Assembly (NCBI RefSeq): GCF_022179685.1
Contig: NZ_BPRB01000058.1
Span: 1-35,057 of the forward strand
Direction: 5' to 3'
Length of the DNA stretch: 35,057 bases
Source: Methylobacterium trifolii
GTDB taxonomy: Bacteria > Pseudomonadota > Alphaproteobacteria > Rhizobiales > Beijerinckiaceae
Position numbers and translations under genes: made by a program. Below the pieces are notes generated by a model. The model had not been told where the DNA came from. It was given only the letters and a program-made list of their open reading frames with translations, and ran no database searches. Each line of letters starts with the position of its first letter. Position 1 is the first letter of the stretch. Below, one piece after another: positions 9,504-17,568 of the stretch.

Positions 9504-12497
9504 ATGCATTCCAAGGACGTGCGGCCGATGCCGCCGCGCGGAGGAGGCAGGCGCGTGGCGGCAGGGACGGCGGCGAGTCCGCGGGCGGCGTTGCGGCAGG
9601 GGGCGGGGCTCGCCAGGCGCCTGGCCGAGGCGCTCCGGGGGGAGGTGCGCTTCGATGCCTTCACCCGCGGCCGCTACGCTACCGATGCCTCGATCTACCA
9701 GATCATGCCGGCGGGCGTGGTGCTGCCGCGCAGCGCCGCCGACATCGCCGCGACCCTCCAGATCGCCGCCGAGCACGGGGTGCCGGTGATCCTGCGCGGG
9801 GGCGGCACCTCGCAGAACGGCCAGCCGATCGGCTCCGGCCTGGTGGTCGACTGCTCGCGCCACCTCGACGGCATCACGCATTACGACCCGGAGGGAGGCA
9901 CCGTCACGGTCGAGCCGGGCCTCGTGCTGGAGCGCCTGAACACCCGGGTGAAGGCGGATGGCTGGTTCTTTCCCGTCGAACCCTCGACGGCGACCCGCTG
10001 CACCATCGGCGGCATGGCCGGCAACAATTCCTGCGGTGCCCGTTCACTGCGCTACGGCAAGATGAGCGACAACGTGCTCGCGATGGAGGCTCTGTTCCAC
10101 GACGGCGCGCCCTTCGGCTTCGGGCTCACGGGCAACGAGACGGACGGGGTGACGGGCTCGGCCCGCGCGGAGGACCTCGCCCGGCGGATGCGCTCCTTGG
10201 CTGAGGCCAACCGCGACGAGATCGCCGCCCGCTATCCCCGGGTGCAGCGCCGGGTCGGCGGCTACAACCTCGACGCCCTGATCGAGGCGCGCCCGAACCT
10301 CGCCCACCTGCTGGTCGGCTCCGAGGGGACGCTGGCCGCCACCACCTCCGTCACCCTGAAACTCTCCCGCCTGCCGGCCCACCGGGTGATGGGGGTGTGC
10401 CACTTCCCGTCGTTCCGGGACGCGATGGAGACGACTCGCCACATCGTCGATCTCGATCCGGTGGCGGTCGAACTCGTGGACAACAACGTGCTGGTGCTGG
10501 GCGCCGACATCCCCCTGTTCCGGGCGACGCTGGCCGACATCACCCGCGGCACGCCGAACTGCCTGCTGCTGGCGGAGTTCGCGGGCGAAGACCTCGCCGG
10601 GCTGAAGCGGGACCTGAAGCGCCTGGATGCCTGCATGGCCGACCACGGCTTCCCCGGCGCCGTGGTCGAGATCCTGGAGCCCGCCCGCCAGAGGTCGGTG
10701 TGGGAGGTGCGTGAGGCCTGCCTCAACATCATGATGTCGATGAAGGGGGACGCCAAGCCCGTCTCCTTCATCGAGGATTGTGCCGTCCCCCTGGAGCATC
10801 TGGCCGACTACACCGACGCCGTCACCGACGTGTTCACGCGGCACGGCACGCGAGGCACCTGGTACGCCCACGCCTCCGTCGGCTGCCTTCATGTCCGCCC
10901 GATCCTGAACATGAAGGACGGGGGCGACGTGCGGACGATGCGGGCGATCGCCGACGAGACCGCCGAACTGGTCCGCCGGTTCAAGGGCTCCTATTCCGGC
11001 GAGCACGGGGACGGCATCTCGCGCTCCGAATACGTCGAGCCGCTGTTCGGCGCCCGGCTGACCCGCGCCTTCGAGGCGGTGAAGGACGGCTTCGACCCCG
11101 GGAACCGCCTCAACCCCGGCAAGATCGTGCGGCCGATGGCGATGGACGACCGCAGCCTGATGCGGTTCTCCCCAGGCTACGCCGTGAGCCGACCCACGGC
11201 CCCGGCGCTCGACTGGTCGGAGTGGGGCGGCTTCGGTGGCGCCGTCGAGATGTGCAACAACAACGGCACCTGCCGGAAGCTCGCCGGCGGGGCGATGTGC
11301 CCGTCCTACCGGGCGACGCGCGAGGAGCAGCACCTCACCCGCGGCCGGGCCAATTCCCTGCGGCTGGCGATCTCGGGGCAGCTCGGGCCGGACGCCTTCA
11401 CCGGCCCCGAGATGAAGCGCGCGATGGACCTGTGCGTCTCGTGCAAGGCCTGCCGCCGGGAATGCCCGACCGGGGTCGACATGGCGCGGATGAAGGTCGA
11501 GTTCCTGCACCATTACCATGCCCGCCACGGCCTGCCCCTCAAGGACCGCCTGATCGGCTGGATGCCGCATTATGCGGGCCTCGCCGCGCACCTCGCGCCG
11601 CTCCTCAACCTGCGCGACCGCCATCCCACCCTGGCGCGGCTGTCGGAGCGCGTGGCCGGCCTGTCGGCCCGGCGGTCCCTGCCGCGCTGGCGCCGGGCCT
11701 GGAGCGAGGTGGGCGAGCCGGCCCATCCCGGCGACGTCAGCGGCGACTTCCGCGACGTGATCCTGTTCGGCGACACCTTCAACCGCGCCTTCGAGCGGGA
11801 GAACCTGGAGGCCGCCGAGCGGGTGCTGATCGCGGCGGGCTACCGGCTCCACCGGGTCTACCCCGTCCGGGGCCGCCGGCCGCTCTGCTGCGGGCGCACG
11901 TACCTCGCCTCCGGCCAGACCGAGCGGGCGCGGGCGGAGGCGCGGCGCACGCGGGATACCCTGCTGCCCTTCGTGCGGGCCGGCGCCCGCGTCGTCGGCC
12001 TGGAGCCCTCCTGCCTGCTGACCTTCCGCGACGAGTTCGCCGCGCTCCTGCCCGGGGCGGACACGGCGCAGCTTGCCCGGCAGAGCCTCCTGTTCGAGGA
12101 ACTGCTCGCCGCCGACCTCGCCGCCGGGCGGATCGACCTGGCGCTCGAGGATCAGGGCGGCCGGGTCGCGCACCTGCACGGCCATTGCCACCAGAAGTCC
12201 TTCGGGGTGATGGGCTCGGTGGAATCCGTGCTGCGGATGGTGCCGGGCCTCGACGTGCGCCCGATCGAGTCGAGCTGCTGCGGCATGGCCGGCGCCTTCG
12301 GCTACGGCGCCGACACCCTCGACGTGTCCCTGGCCATGGCGGAGCTGGCGCTGTTTCCCGCCCTGCGCAAGGCCGGCCCCGGCGATCTCGTGGTCGCCGA
12401 CGGCACCTCCTGCCGCCACCAGATCCACGACGGGCTCGGGCTGCATGCGGAACATGTGGCCCGCGTGCTCGATCGTGCCCTGGTGCATGGACACTGA
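9504..12497 (+). CDS. FAD-binding and Fe-S D-2-hydroxyacid dehydrogenase (YdiJ/GlcD-GlcF-like fusion)
   Basis: 997 residues, close in size to E. coli YdiJ. The N-terminal part (about 50-560) is a VAO-type FAD domain: ILRGGGTSQNGQPIG, the GGMAGNNSCGARS nucleotide loop and VGSEGTLAATT are all present. A ferredoxin-like region follows, with one set of cysteines at C584, C590 and C599 and a classic CVSCKACRRECP cluster motif (C644, C647, C650, C654). The C-terminal part carries two CCG-type domains: RPLCCGRTY with EPSCLL, and HGHCHQKSF with SSCCGMAGAFG. Such fusions oxidise D-2-hydroxyacids (D-lactate, D-2-hydroxyglutarate or similar) and pass electrons through Fe-S centres to the quinone pool or another carrier. 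Which acid is used cannot be told. No signal peptide. A GntR regulator follows 59 bases downstream on the same strand. An in-frame ATG at 9528 is an alternative start. Confidence 0.88.
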   Translation: MHSKDVRPMPPRGGGRRVAAGTAASPRAALRQGAGLARRLAEALRGEVRFDAFTRGRYATDASIYQIMPAGVVLPRSAADIAATLQIAAEHGVPVILRGGGTSQNGQPIGSGLVVDCSRHLDGITHYDPEGGTVTVEPGLVLERLNTRVKADGWFFPVEPSTATRCTIGGMAGNNSCGARSLRYGKMSDNVLAMEALFHDGAPFGFGLTGNETDGVTGSARAEDLARRMRSLAEANRDEIAARYPRVQRRVGGYNLDALIEARPNLAHLLVGSEGTLAATTSVTLKLSRLPAHRVMGVCHFPSFRDAMETTRHIVDLDPVAVELVDNNVLVLGADIPLFRATLADITRGTPNCLLLAEFAGEDLAGLKRDLKRLDACMADHGFPGAVVEILEPARQRSVWEVREACLNIMMSMKGDAKPVSFIEDCAVPLEHLADYTDAVTDVFTRHGTRGTWYAHASVGCLHVRPILNMKDGGDVRTMRAIADETAELVRRFKGSYSGEHGDGISRSEYVEPLFGARLTRAFEAVKDGFDPGNRLNPGKIVRPMAMDDRSLMRFSPGYAVSRPTAPALDWSEWGGFGGAVEMCNNNGTCRKLAGGAMCPSYRATREEQHLTRGRANSLRLAISGQLGPDAFTGPEMKRAMDLCVSCKACRRECPTGVDMARMKVEFLHHYHARHGLPLKDRLIGWMPHYAGLAAHLAPLLNLRDRHPTLARLSERVAGLSARRSLPRWRRAWSEVGEPAHPGDVSGDFRDVILFGDTFNRAFERENLEAAERVLIAAGYRLHRVYPVRGRRPLCCGRTYLASGQTERARAEARRTRDTLLPFVRAGARVVGLEPSCLLTFRDEFAALLPGADTAQLARQSLLFEELLAADLAAGRIDLALEDQGGRVAHLHGHCHQKSFGVMGSVESVLRMVPGLDVRPIESSCCGMAGAFGYGADTLDVSLAMAELALFPALRKAGPGDLVVADGTSCRHQIHDGLGLHAEHVARVLDRALVHGH

Positions 12498-12556
12498 TTT
12501 GCACGGCGCATAACGTAGAATGGCCTCGACACCTCACGTGATCGCATCCCGCGCAG

Positions 12557-13240
12557 ATGAACAAGATCGAACCCGGCCTCGGCATCAGCCGGCGTTACCT
12601 GCACGACGAGGTCGCCGACCGGATGCGCGACCTCATCGAGTCGGGGGAGATGGAGCCCCGCGCCCGGGTCAACGAGGGTGAACTCACCGAGCGTTTCGGC
12701 ATCTCGCGCACCCCCTTGCGCGAGGCGATCAAGATCCTGGCGACCGAGGGGCTGCTCGAACTGCTGCCGAACCGCGGCGCGCGCGTCGCCAGCATCTCCG
12801 AGCAGGAGATCGAGGACATGCTGGAGGTGATCGCCGGGCTAGAGGCCACCGCGGCCGACCTCGCCTGCCGCGGCATCGCGGACGCCGAGATCGATGCGAT
12901 CGAGGCGGACCACGACGTCATGGTCGCGGCCTGGAAGGCCGGCGACGAGGTCGAGTATTTCAGCCGCAACCGCCGCATCCATCAGGCGATCATGGCGGAA
13001 GCGCGCAACCCCATCCTGTCGAGCATCTACGTCAGCCTGTCGGGCCGCATCCAGCGCTCGCGCTACTCCGCCCACCAGACCCCCGAACAATGGGCGCGGG
13101 CCGTCTCCGAGCACGACCGGATGATCGTGCTGCTGCGGGCCCGCGACGGCACCGCCCTCTCGCTGCTGATGCGCGAGCACATCCGCGGCAAGAAGACCGT
13201 GATCGCCGCCAACTTCGGCGAGGCGGGTGCGCAGGCGTAG
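12557..13240 (+). CDS. GntR family regulator, FadR/FCD subfamily
   Basis: 227 residues. The winged helix-turn-helix occupies about residues 15-80, with the recognition helix in ERFGISRTPLREAIKIL. The FCD ligand domain spans about 85-215 and carries the metal-binding histidines expected of this subfamily: His141 (NRRIHQAI), His185 (SEHDRMI) and His207 (REHIRGK). FCD regulators usually repress neighbouring organic-acid genes until a carboxylate ligand binds next to the metal. It lies downstream of the hydroxyacid dehydrogenase on the same strand and is the likely regulator of that gene, perhaps also of the TRAP operon. A TAGAAT box in the 59-base gap could be a -10 for its own promoter, but no good -35 goes with it. 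Ends 9 bases from the next regulator, tail to tail. Confidence 0.9.
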   Translation: MNKIEPGLGISRRYLHDEVADRMRDLIESGEMEPRARVNEGELTERFGISRTPLREAIKILATEGLLELLPNRGARVASISEQEIEDMLEVIAGLEATAADLACRGIADAEIDAIEADHDVMVAAWKAGDEVEYFSRNRRIHQAIMAEARNPILSSIYVSLSGRIQRSRYSAHQTPEQWARAVSEHDRMIVLLRARDGTALSLLMREHIRGKKTVIAANFGEAGAQA

Positions 13241-13249
13241 GGTTCGGTT

Positions 13250-13906
13250 TCAGGCGGCGTCGCTGAGCGAGCGCAGGCCCGCCATCAGGTCGGCGAAGCG
13301 GTCGCCCTGCACCACGACGTGGGCGCGCAGGCGCTCGGACGCGCGCACGTCGTCGCCGGCGAGGATGGCCGCGACGATGCCCTCGTGCTCGGCCAGGGAC
13401 TGCCCGAGCCGGTGGCGGGCGCGAAGCTGGAGCCGGCGGTAGGGCGCGAGCCGCCGGCTCAGCAGCCGGGCCTGCTCGCTGAGGAAGGCGTTGCGGCAGG
13501 CGCGGTAGACGACGGCGTGGAAGACGTAGTTCTCCGCGTAGTAGCCCTCCGCGTCGCCGGCCCCCGCAGCCGCCTCGCAGGCGGAGAGCGCCGCCCTGAG
13601 GGCCGCCTCGTCGTCGGGCACCAGGCGCCGGGCCGCGAAGCGCCCGCAGGACGCCTCGATCTCCGCCATCGTCTCGAACATCGCCAGCAGGTGCTGCGGC
13701 TCCGGCGCGCTCACGATCGTGCCTTTGCGGGGCTTGGTTTCCACCAGCCCGGTGACGGCCAGTTGCAGCAGCGCCTCGCGGATCGGCGTGCGCGAGACGC
13801 CGAAGCGGGCGGCCAGCTGCGTCTCGTCCAGGCGGGCGCCGACCGCGATCCGGCCGGCCACGATCTCGTCCTCAATCGTCTGCCGCAGGCGTTGGGCCTG
13901 GCTCAT
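13250..13906 (-). CDS. GntR family regulator, FadR/FCD subfamily, divergent from dctPQM
   Basis: 218 residues. The winged helix-turn-helix is at about 5-65, with ARFGVSRTPIREALLQL as the recognition region. The FCD domain at about 70-210 has His130 (NYVFHAVVY), His174 (LAEHEGIV) and His196 (RLRAHVVV) in the metal-ligand positions. It is transcribed away from dctP, sharing a 161-base intergenic region, the usual arrangement for a local repressor of a TRAP transport operon. Its sequence differs clearly from the GntR gene next to it, so the two are not recent duplicates. The ligand is unknown, presumably the imported acid or its breakdown product. Confidence 0.9.
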   Translation of the reverse strand: MSQAQRLRQTIEDEIVAGRIAVGARLDETQLAARFGVSRTPIREALLQLAVTGLVETKPRKGTIVSAPEPQHLLAMFETMAEIEASCGRFAARRLVPDDEAALRAALSACEAAAGAGDAEGYYAENYVFHAVVYRACRNAFLSEQARLLSRRLAPYRRLQLRARHRLGQSLAEHEGIVAAILAGDDVRASERLRAHVVVQGDRFADLMAGLRSLSDAA

Positions 13907-13944
13907 GCCGCACGCCTCCCGGACGGTTCCGATCCCTCATCGAG

Positions 13945-13974
13945 ATTATGCACGGGCGTTGACAAAATATACAA
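13945..13974 (-). promoter_or_regulatory. Candidate sigma70-type promoter for the divergent GntR gene, with overlapping operator-like sequence
   Basis: On the minus strand TTGTAT (13969-13974) and CATAAT (13945-13950) are separated by 18 bases, and the -10 matches consensus in five of six positions. It lies about 40 bases upstream of the regulator start codon. The same DNA contains TTGACAAAATATACAA (13959-13974), an imperfect palindrome with TTG/CAA ends and unusually AT-rich for this window, so it could be the autoregulatory operator. A plus-strand promoter using TTGACA lacks a good -10 at 17 bases. Confidence 0.4.
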
Positions 13975-14067
13975 GGCGGCCTTTTCTCGATAAACAAAGA
14001 CGCAACAAGAATACCGTGTGCGTCGCAACAACAACCAGCCGTCGCTTGTGCGGCGCGGGAGAACGCC

Positions 14068-15090
14068 ATGACGCCGACACGCCGCACGCTGCTGTCCGCA
14101 GGGCTCGCCGCCCCGGTCGTCCTGAGGTTCGGGCTCGGCGCCGCCCAGGCCGCCACCACCCTGAAGCTGTCCCACCAGTTCCCCGGCGGCACGATCGACG
14201 AGGGCGACTTCCGCGATCGGATGTGCCGGAAGTTCGCGGCCGCGATCGCGGAGCGCTCGAAGGGCGCCATGGAGGTCCAGGTCTATCCCGGCTCCTCCCT
14301 GATGAAGACGAACGCGCAGTTCGGCGCCATGCGCAAGGGCGCCCTCGACATGTCGCTCTACCCGAGCCCCTATGCGGGGGGCGAGGTGCCGGAGACGAAT
14401 ATCGGCCTGATGCCGGCGCTCGTCACCTCCTACGCGCAGGGGCTGGCCTGGAAGACGGCACCGGTGGGCAGGAAGCTCGCCGAGATCTTCGATGCCAAGG
14501 GCATCGTCCTCGTCTCCTGGGTCTGGCAGGCCGGCGGGGTCGCGAGCCGCGAGCGCCCCCTGGTGGTGCCCGAGGACGCCAAGGGCATGAAGGTCCGCGG
14601 CGGCTCCCGCGAGATGGACATGATGATGAAGCAGGCGGGCGCGGCCACCCTGTCGATCCCCTCGAACGAATCCTACGCCGCGATGCAGACGGGCGCGTGC
14701 GATGCCGTCATCACCTCCTCCACCAGCCTGATCTCCTTCCGCCTGGAGGAGCTCTCCAAGTCCCTGACCTCGGGCCGCGAGCGCTCCTACTGGTTCATGC
14801 TGGAGCCGATCATGATGTCCAAGATCGTGTTCTCGGGCCTGCCCAAGGACCAGCAGGACCTGATCATGACGGTGGGCGCCGAACTCGAATCCTTCGGGCA
14901 GGCCGGCGCCAAGGCCGACGACACCCGCGTCGAGGAGGTGTTCGGCAAGGCCGGCGCCAAGGTCTCGACCCTCGACGAGGCGACGCTGGGCAAGTGGCGC
15001 GACATCGCCCGCGACACCGCGTGGAAGGACTACGCCGCCAAGAACGCCAACTGCGCCGAACTCCTCAAGCTCGCGGAGCAGGTCGCGTGA
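14068..15090 (+). CDS. dctP: TRAP transporter periplasmic substrate-binding protein (DctP family)
   Basis: 340 residues. The N terminus TRRTLLSAGLAAP followed by a hydrophobic run and AQA looks like a twin-arginine signal (cleavage near residue 28), so the mature protein is periplasmic, probably exported folded. The mature part begins with TTLKLSHQFPGG, typical of DctP proteins. VRGGSREMD contains Arg177, in the place of the conserved arginine that binds the substrate carboxylate. The protein should capture an organic acid and hand it to DctQM. GGGAGA lies 5 bases upstream of the ATG. The gene overlaps dctQ by four bases (GTGA). The ligand cannot be assigned from sequence. Confidence 0.92.
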   Translation: MTPTRRTLLSAGLAAPVVLRFGLGAAQAATTLKLSHQFPGGTIDEGDFRDRMCRKFAAAIAERSKGAMEVQVYPGSSLMKTNAQFGAMRKGALDMSLYPSPYAGGEVPETNIGLMPALVTSYAQGLAWKTAPVGRKLAEIFDAKGIVLVSWVWQAGGVASRERPLVVPEDAKGMKVRGGSREMDMMMKQAGAATLSIPSNESYAAMQTGACDAVITSSTSLISFRLEELSKSLTSGRERSYWFMLEPIMMSKIVFSGLPKDQQDLIMTVGAELESFGQAGAKADDTRVEEVFGKAGAKVSTLDEATLGKWRDIARDTAWKDYAAKNANCAELLKLAEQVA

Positions 15091-15773
15091 GCCATGCCTT
15101 CGACGCGGCCTCCGCCAGCGCCGAGACGAAGGGCGCCGAGGCGCCCCGCGTTCCGGGCGTCCTCGGCGTGCTCGATCGGGCGCTGCGAGGCTTCAACGGC
15201 GTGATCATGCTGCTCGGCGGCGCGGCGCTCGTCGGTGCCTGCCTCGTCCTGAGCTACAGCGTCGTGGTGCGCTACCTGCTCAAGGAGCCGACCGAGTGGC
15301 AGGACGAGATGGCGGTGTTCCTGATCGTGGGCGCCACCTTCTTCTCGGCCGCAGCCGTGCAGGCCAAGCGCGGCCACGTGGCGATCGAGGCCCTGACCGG
15401 GCTGCTGTCGCCGGCCGTCAACCGGGCGCGGCTGCTGACGGCGGACGTGATCAGCCTCGTCTTCTGCATCTTCTTCGCCTGGAAGAGCTGGTCCCTGGAC
15501 CACGAGGCCTGGGTCGACGGGCAGGTCTCCCAATCGACCTGGGGGCCGCCCCTGTGGATTCCCTATACCCTGATGGCGGCGGGCATGAGCCTGCTCTGCC
15601 TGCAATTCGCCCTCCAGATCGCCGAGGCGCTGGCCTACGGGCCCGGCAGCGCCGGCTGGGCCAAGCCGAAAGTCGGCCTGGGTGCCGACCTCAACACGAA
15701 CAGGTCCGACGTGCCGCTCGTGGAGCCGGGCCACGCCGAGAACGCACACACCGGGACGGGATCTCCGCAATGA
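15087..15773 (+). CDS. dctQ: TRAP transporter small membrane subunit (DctQ family)
   Basis: 228 residues from a GTG start that overlaps the dctP stop as GTGA. The reading frame is open far upstream, but an earlier start would run through dctP. Four membrane segments are expected: about 39-62, 75-92, 113-132 and 153-175. Family hallmarks are the EPTEWQDE region near residue 70 and RGHVAIE (R95-E101). The N-terminal 30 residues are soluble and Ala/Glu-rich, somewhat longer than usual. DctQ pairs with DctM in the inner membrane. The stop overlaps the dctM start as ATGA. Confidence 0.9.
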   Translation: MSHAFDAASASAETKGAEAPRVPGVLGVLDRALRGFNGVIMLLGGAALVGACLVLSYSVVVRYLLKEPTEWQDEMAVFLIVGATFFSAAAVQAKRGHVAIEALTGLLSPAVNRARLLTADVISLVFCIFFAWKSWSLDHEAWVDGQVSQSTWGPPLWIPYTLMAAGMSLLCLQFALQIAEALAYGPGSAGWAKPKVGLGADLNTNRSDVPLVEPGHAENAHTGTGSPQ

Positions 15774-17122
15774 GCACCGCCGCGATCGGCTTCCTCTATG
15801 CGGGTGCGACGCTCGGCGCGATGCTGGCCGGCATCCCCATCGCCTTCGCGCTGGGCTTCGTCGCCCTGGCCTTCATGTACGCGTTCATGCCCGCCGCCTC
15901 CCTCGATACGGTGGCGCAGAACGTCTACGAGGAGATGGCCTCGATCACCCTGCTCTCGATCCCGCTCTTCATCCTGAAGGGCGCGGCGATCGGGCGTTCT
16001 CGCGCCGGCCAGGACCTCTACTCGGCGATGCATGCCTGGATGCACCGCATCCCCGGGGGCTTGGGCATCGCCAACGTCTTCGCCTGCGCGCTGTTTGCCG
16101 CCATGGCGGGGTCGAGCCCGGCCACCTGCTCGGCCATCGGCTCGGCCGGCATCCCGGAGATGCGCAAGCGCGGCTACTCGCCGGGCTTCGCGGCCGGGAT
16201 CATCGCGGCCGGCGGCACGCTCGGCATACTGCTGCCGCCCTCCATCACCATGATCCTCTACGCGGTGGCCGCCGAGCAGTCGCTGGGCCGGCTGTTCCTG
16301 GCCGGGATCGGGCCGGGGCTGCTGCTGGTGGGGCTGTTCGCCTCCTGGGCCGTCTTCCGCTTCCGTGCGGAATACGCCTCCGCCAAGGCCGCCTTCGAGC
16401 GCGACGGCACGACCTCGCCGATCCTGGCCGACGACAGCTACAGCATGCGCCAGCGCTTCTCGACGCTGCCGCGGGTGCTGCCCTTCGTCGTGCTGCTCAC
16501 CGGCGTGATGGTGGCCCTCTACGGCGGCTACGCCACGCCCTCGGAGACGGCCGGCCTCGGCGGCCTCCTGGCGCTCGGGCTGATCGCCGTCATCTACGGC
16601 GTCTGGCGCCCGAAGGACGTCAGCCCGATCCTCACGGCGACTTTGCGCGAATCGACCATGCTGATGCTGATCATCGGCATGTCGCTGCTCTACGCCTACG
16701 TGATGAGTTACCTGCACATCTCGCAGTCGGCTGCGGCCGGCATCGTGGCGATGCAGCTCTCCCCCTGGGTGCTGCTGGTGACGATCCTCGCCCTGGTGAT
16801 CGGGCTGGGCTTCTTCCTGCCGCCGGTCTCGATCATCCTGATGACGGCGCCGATCATCCTGCCGCCCCTCAAGACGGCGGGCTTCGACCTCGTCTGGTTC
16901 GGGGTGGTGATGACGATCACCATGGAGATGGGCCTGATCCACCCGCCCGTGGGCCTCAACATCTTCGTCATCAAGAACATCGCCCCCGACATCCCCTTGG
17001 GCGACATCATCTGGGGAACGATCCCCTTCGTCATCCTGATGGCGGTGGCGATCCTGGTGCTCTGCCTCGTGCCGGGCATCGCCCTCTGGCTGCCGGACCT
17101 GCTGCTGCCGTCCACGCGGTAG
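15770..17122 (+). CDS. dctM: TRAP transporter large permease subunit (DctM family)
   Basis: 450 residues, the normal length for DctM, with about a dozen membrane helices. Conserved loops include SIPLFILKGAAI, AGSSPATCSAIGS and GILLPPSIT (from G152), plus the second-half counterpart around MEMGLIHPPVGLN. It is the Na+-coupled translocation subunit that accepts substrate from DctP. Starts by ATGA overlap with dctQ, so dctPQM are one translationally coupled operon. No enzyme gene follows on this strand, so import may feed the dehydrogenase upstream or enzymes elsewhere. Confidence 0.92.
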   Translation: MSTAAIGFLYAGATLGAMLAGIPIAFALGFVALAFMYAFMPAASLDTVAQNVYEEMASITLLSIPLFILKGAAIGRSRAGQDLYSAMHAWMHRIPGGLGIANVFACALFAAMAGSSPATCSAIGSAGIPEMRKRGYSPGFAAGIIAAGGTLGILLPPSITMILYAVAAEQSLGRLFLAGIGPGLLLVGLFASWAVFRFRAEYASAKAAFERDGTTSPILADDSYSMRQRFSTLPRVLPFVVLLTGVMVALYGGYATPSETAGLGGLLALGLIAVIYGVWRPKDVSPILTATLRESTMLMLIIGMSLLYAYVMSYLHISQSAAAGIVAMQLSPWVLLVTILALVIGLGFFLPPVSIILMTAPIILPPLKTAGFDLVWFGVVMTITMEMGLIHPPVGLNIFVIKNIAPDIPLGDIIWGTIPFVILMAVAILVLCLVPGIALWLPDLLLPSTR

Positions 17123-17186
17123 CGCGGGCAGACCGGGGTCTTTTCGCGGATATGCCCAAGGGAGCTGGCGTGGGTTCTTCCCTCGC

Positions 17187-17306
17187 CCCTTTGCGGGAGA
17201 GGGTGGCCCGAGAGCTAAGTCGGGAGAGCGGAGCGACGCGTCCGGATACAGCGCTCCCCTCTCCCGACCCTCGCGTGAGCCGAGTGCCACCCTCTCCCGC
17301 AAAGGG
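17187..17306. repeat. Perfect 21-bp inverted repeat with nested inner stem (intergenic palindromic element)
   Basis: The left arm at 17187-17207 (CCCTTTGCGGGAGAGGGTGG plus C) and the right arm at 17286-17306 are exact reverse complements over 21 bases. They enclose 78 bases. Inside, GTCGGGAGA (17219-17227) pairs perfectly with TCTCCCGAC (17260-17268), so the whole unit can fold as a long two-part stem. The GGGAGAGGG core recurs at 17375-17391 and 34982-35003. This resembles the dispersed intergenic palindromes common in Methylobacterium and other alphaproteobacteria; no coding capacity. Confidence 0.8.
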
Positions 17307-17374
17307 ACTACGGGGTACACGGGTTTTGACTGACTGCGATCCTGAGCCAATCCTGGCTCGCGCGCTGCCCTCCC

Positions 17375-17391
17375 CCCTCTGCGGGAGAGGG
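17375..17391. repeat. Short copy of the GGGAGAGGG hairpin
   Basis: CCCTCT-GCGGG-AGAGGG forms a six-base-pair stem with a five-base loop. It shares its GCGGGAGAGGG core with the left arm of the larger repeat about 180 bases upstream, so it looks like a partial copy of the same element. Confidence 0.6.
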
Positions 17392-17568
17392 ACGCGCGCT
17401 ATGACAGGCCTCCCAGACTAAATTGTAAAACCTGTGTAGACCGTAGGCAAAGGGGGGAGGGAAGCGTGCGAGGCGGCATTCGATCGGTGCCGCGGTCTAT
17501 GTCGGTCGGCACGACGAACCGAAAGAAGACAGCACTTAGTGCACCCGAAGCACGCGTCCGACCTTGCC

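Larger units (their letters stand above)
17123..17568. other. 446-base intergenic region between convergent dctM and the crotonase gene
   Basis: No gene is recognised. The first 270 bases are dominated by palindromic repeats described separately, including GAGCCA-ATCC-TGGCTC (17344-17359). From about 17400 to 17568 the DNA is more mixed in composition, with an AT-rich patch near 17420 and the palindrome GCACTTAGTGC near 17532. Either transcript could end in the repeats, though none is followed by a T-run. Confidence 0.5.

Noticed and set aside
10044..12494. An 816-codon frame antisense to the FAD/Fe-S dehydrogenase
   Set aside because: The plus-strand protein has complete cofactor motifs; the antisense product looks like random high-GC translation.
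13719..15086. N-terminal extension of DctQ through dctP
   Set aside because: The frame is open by chance; DctQ family similarity begins just after the GTG overlapping the dctP stop.
17150..17400. Repeats considered as a CRISPR array or insertion sequence ends
   Set aside because: The repeats are palindromic and irregularly spaced, with no uniform spacers and no transposase or target-site duplication visible.
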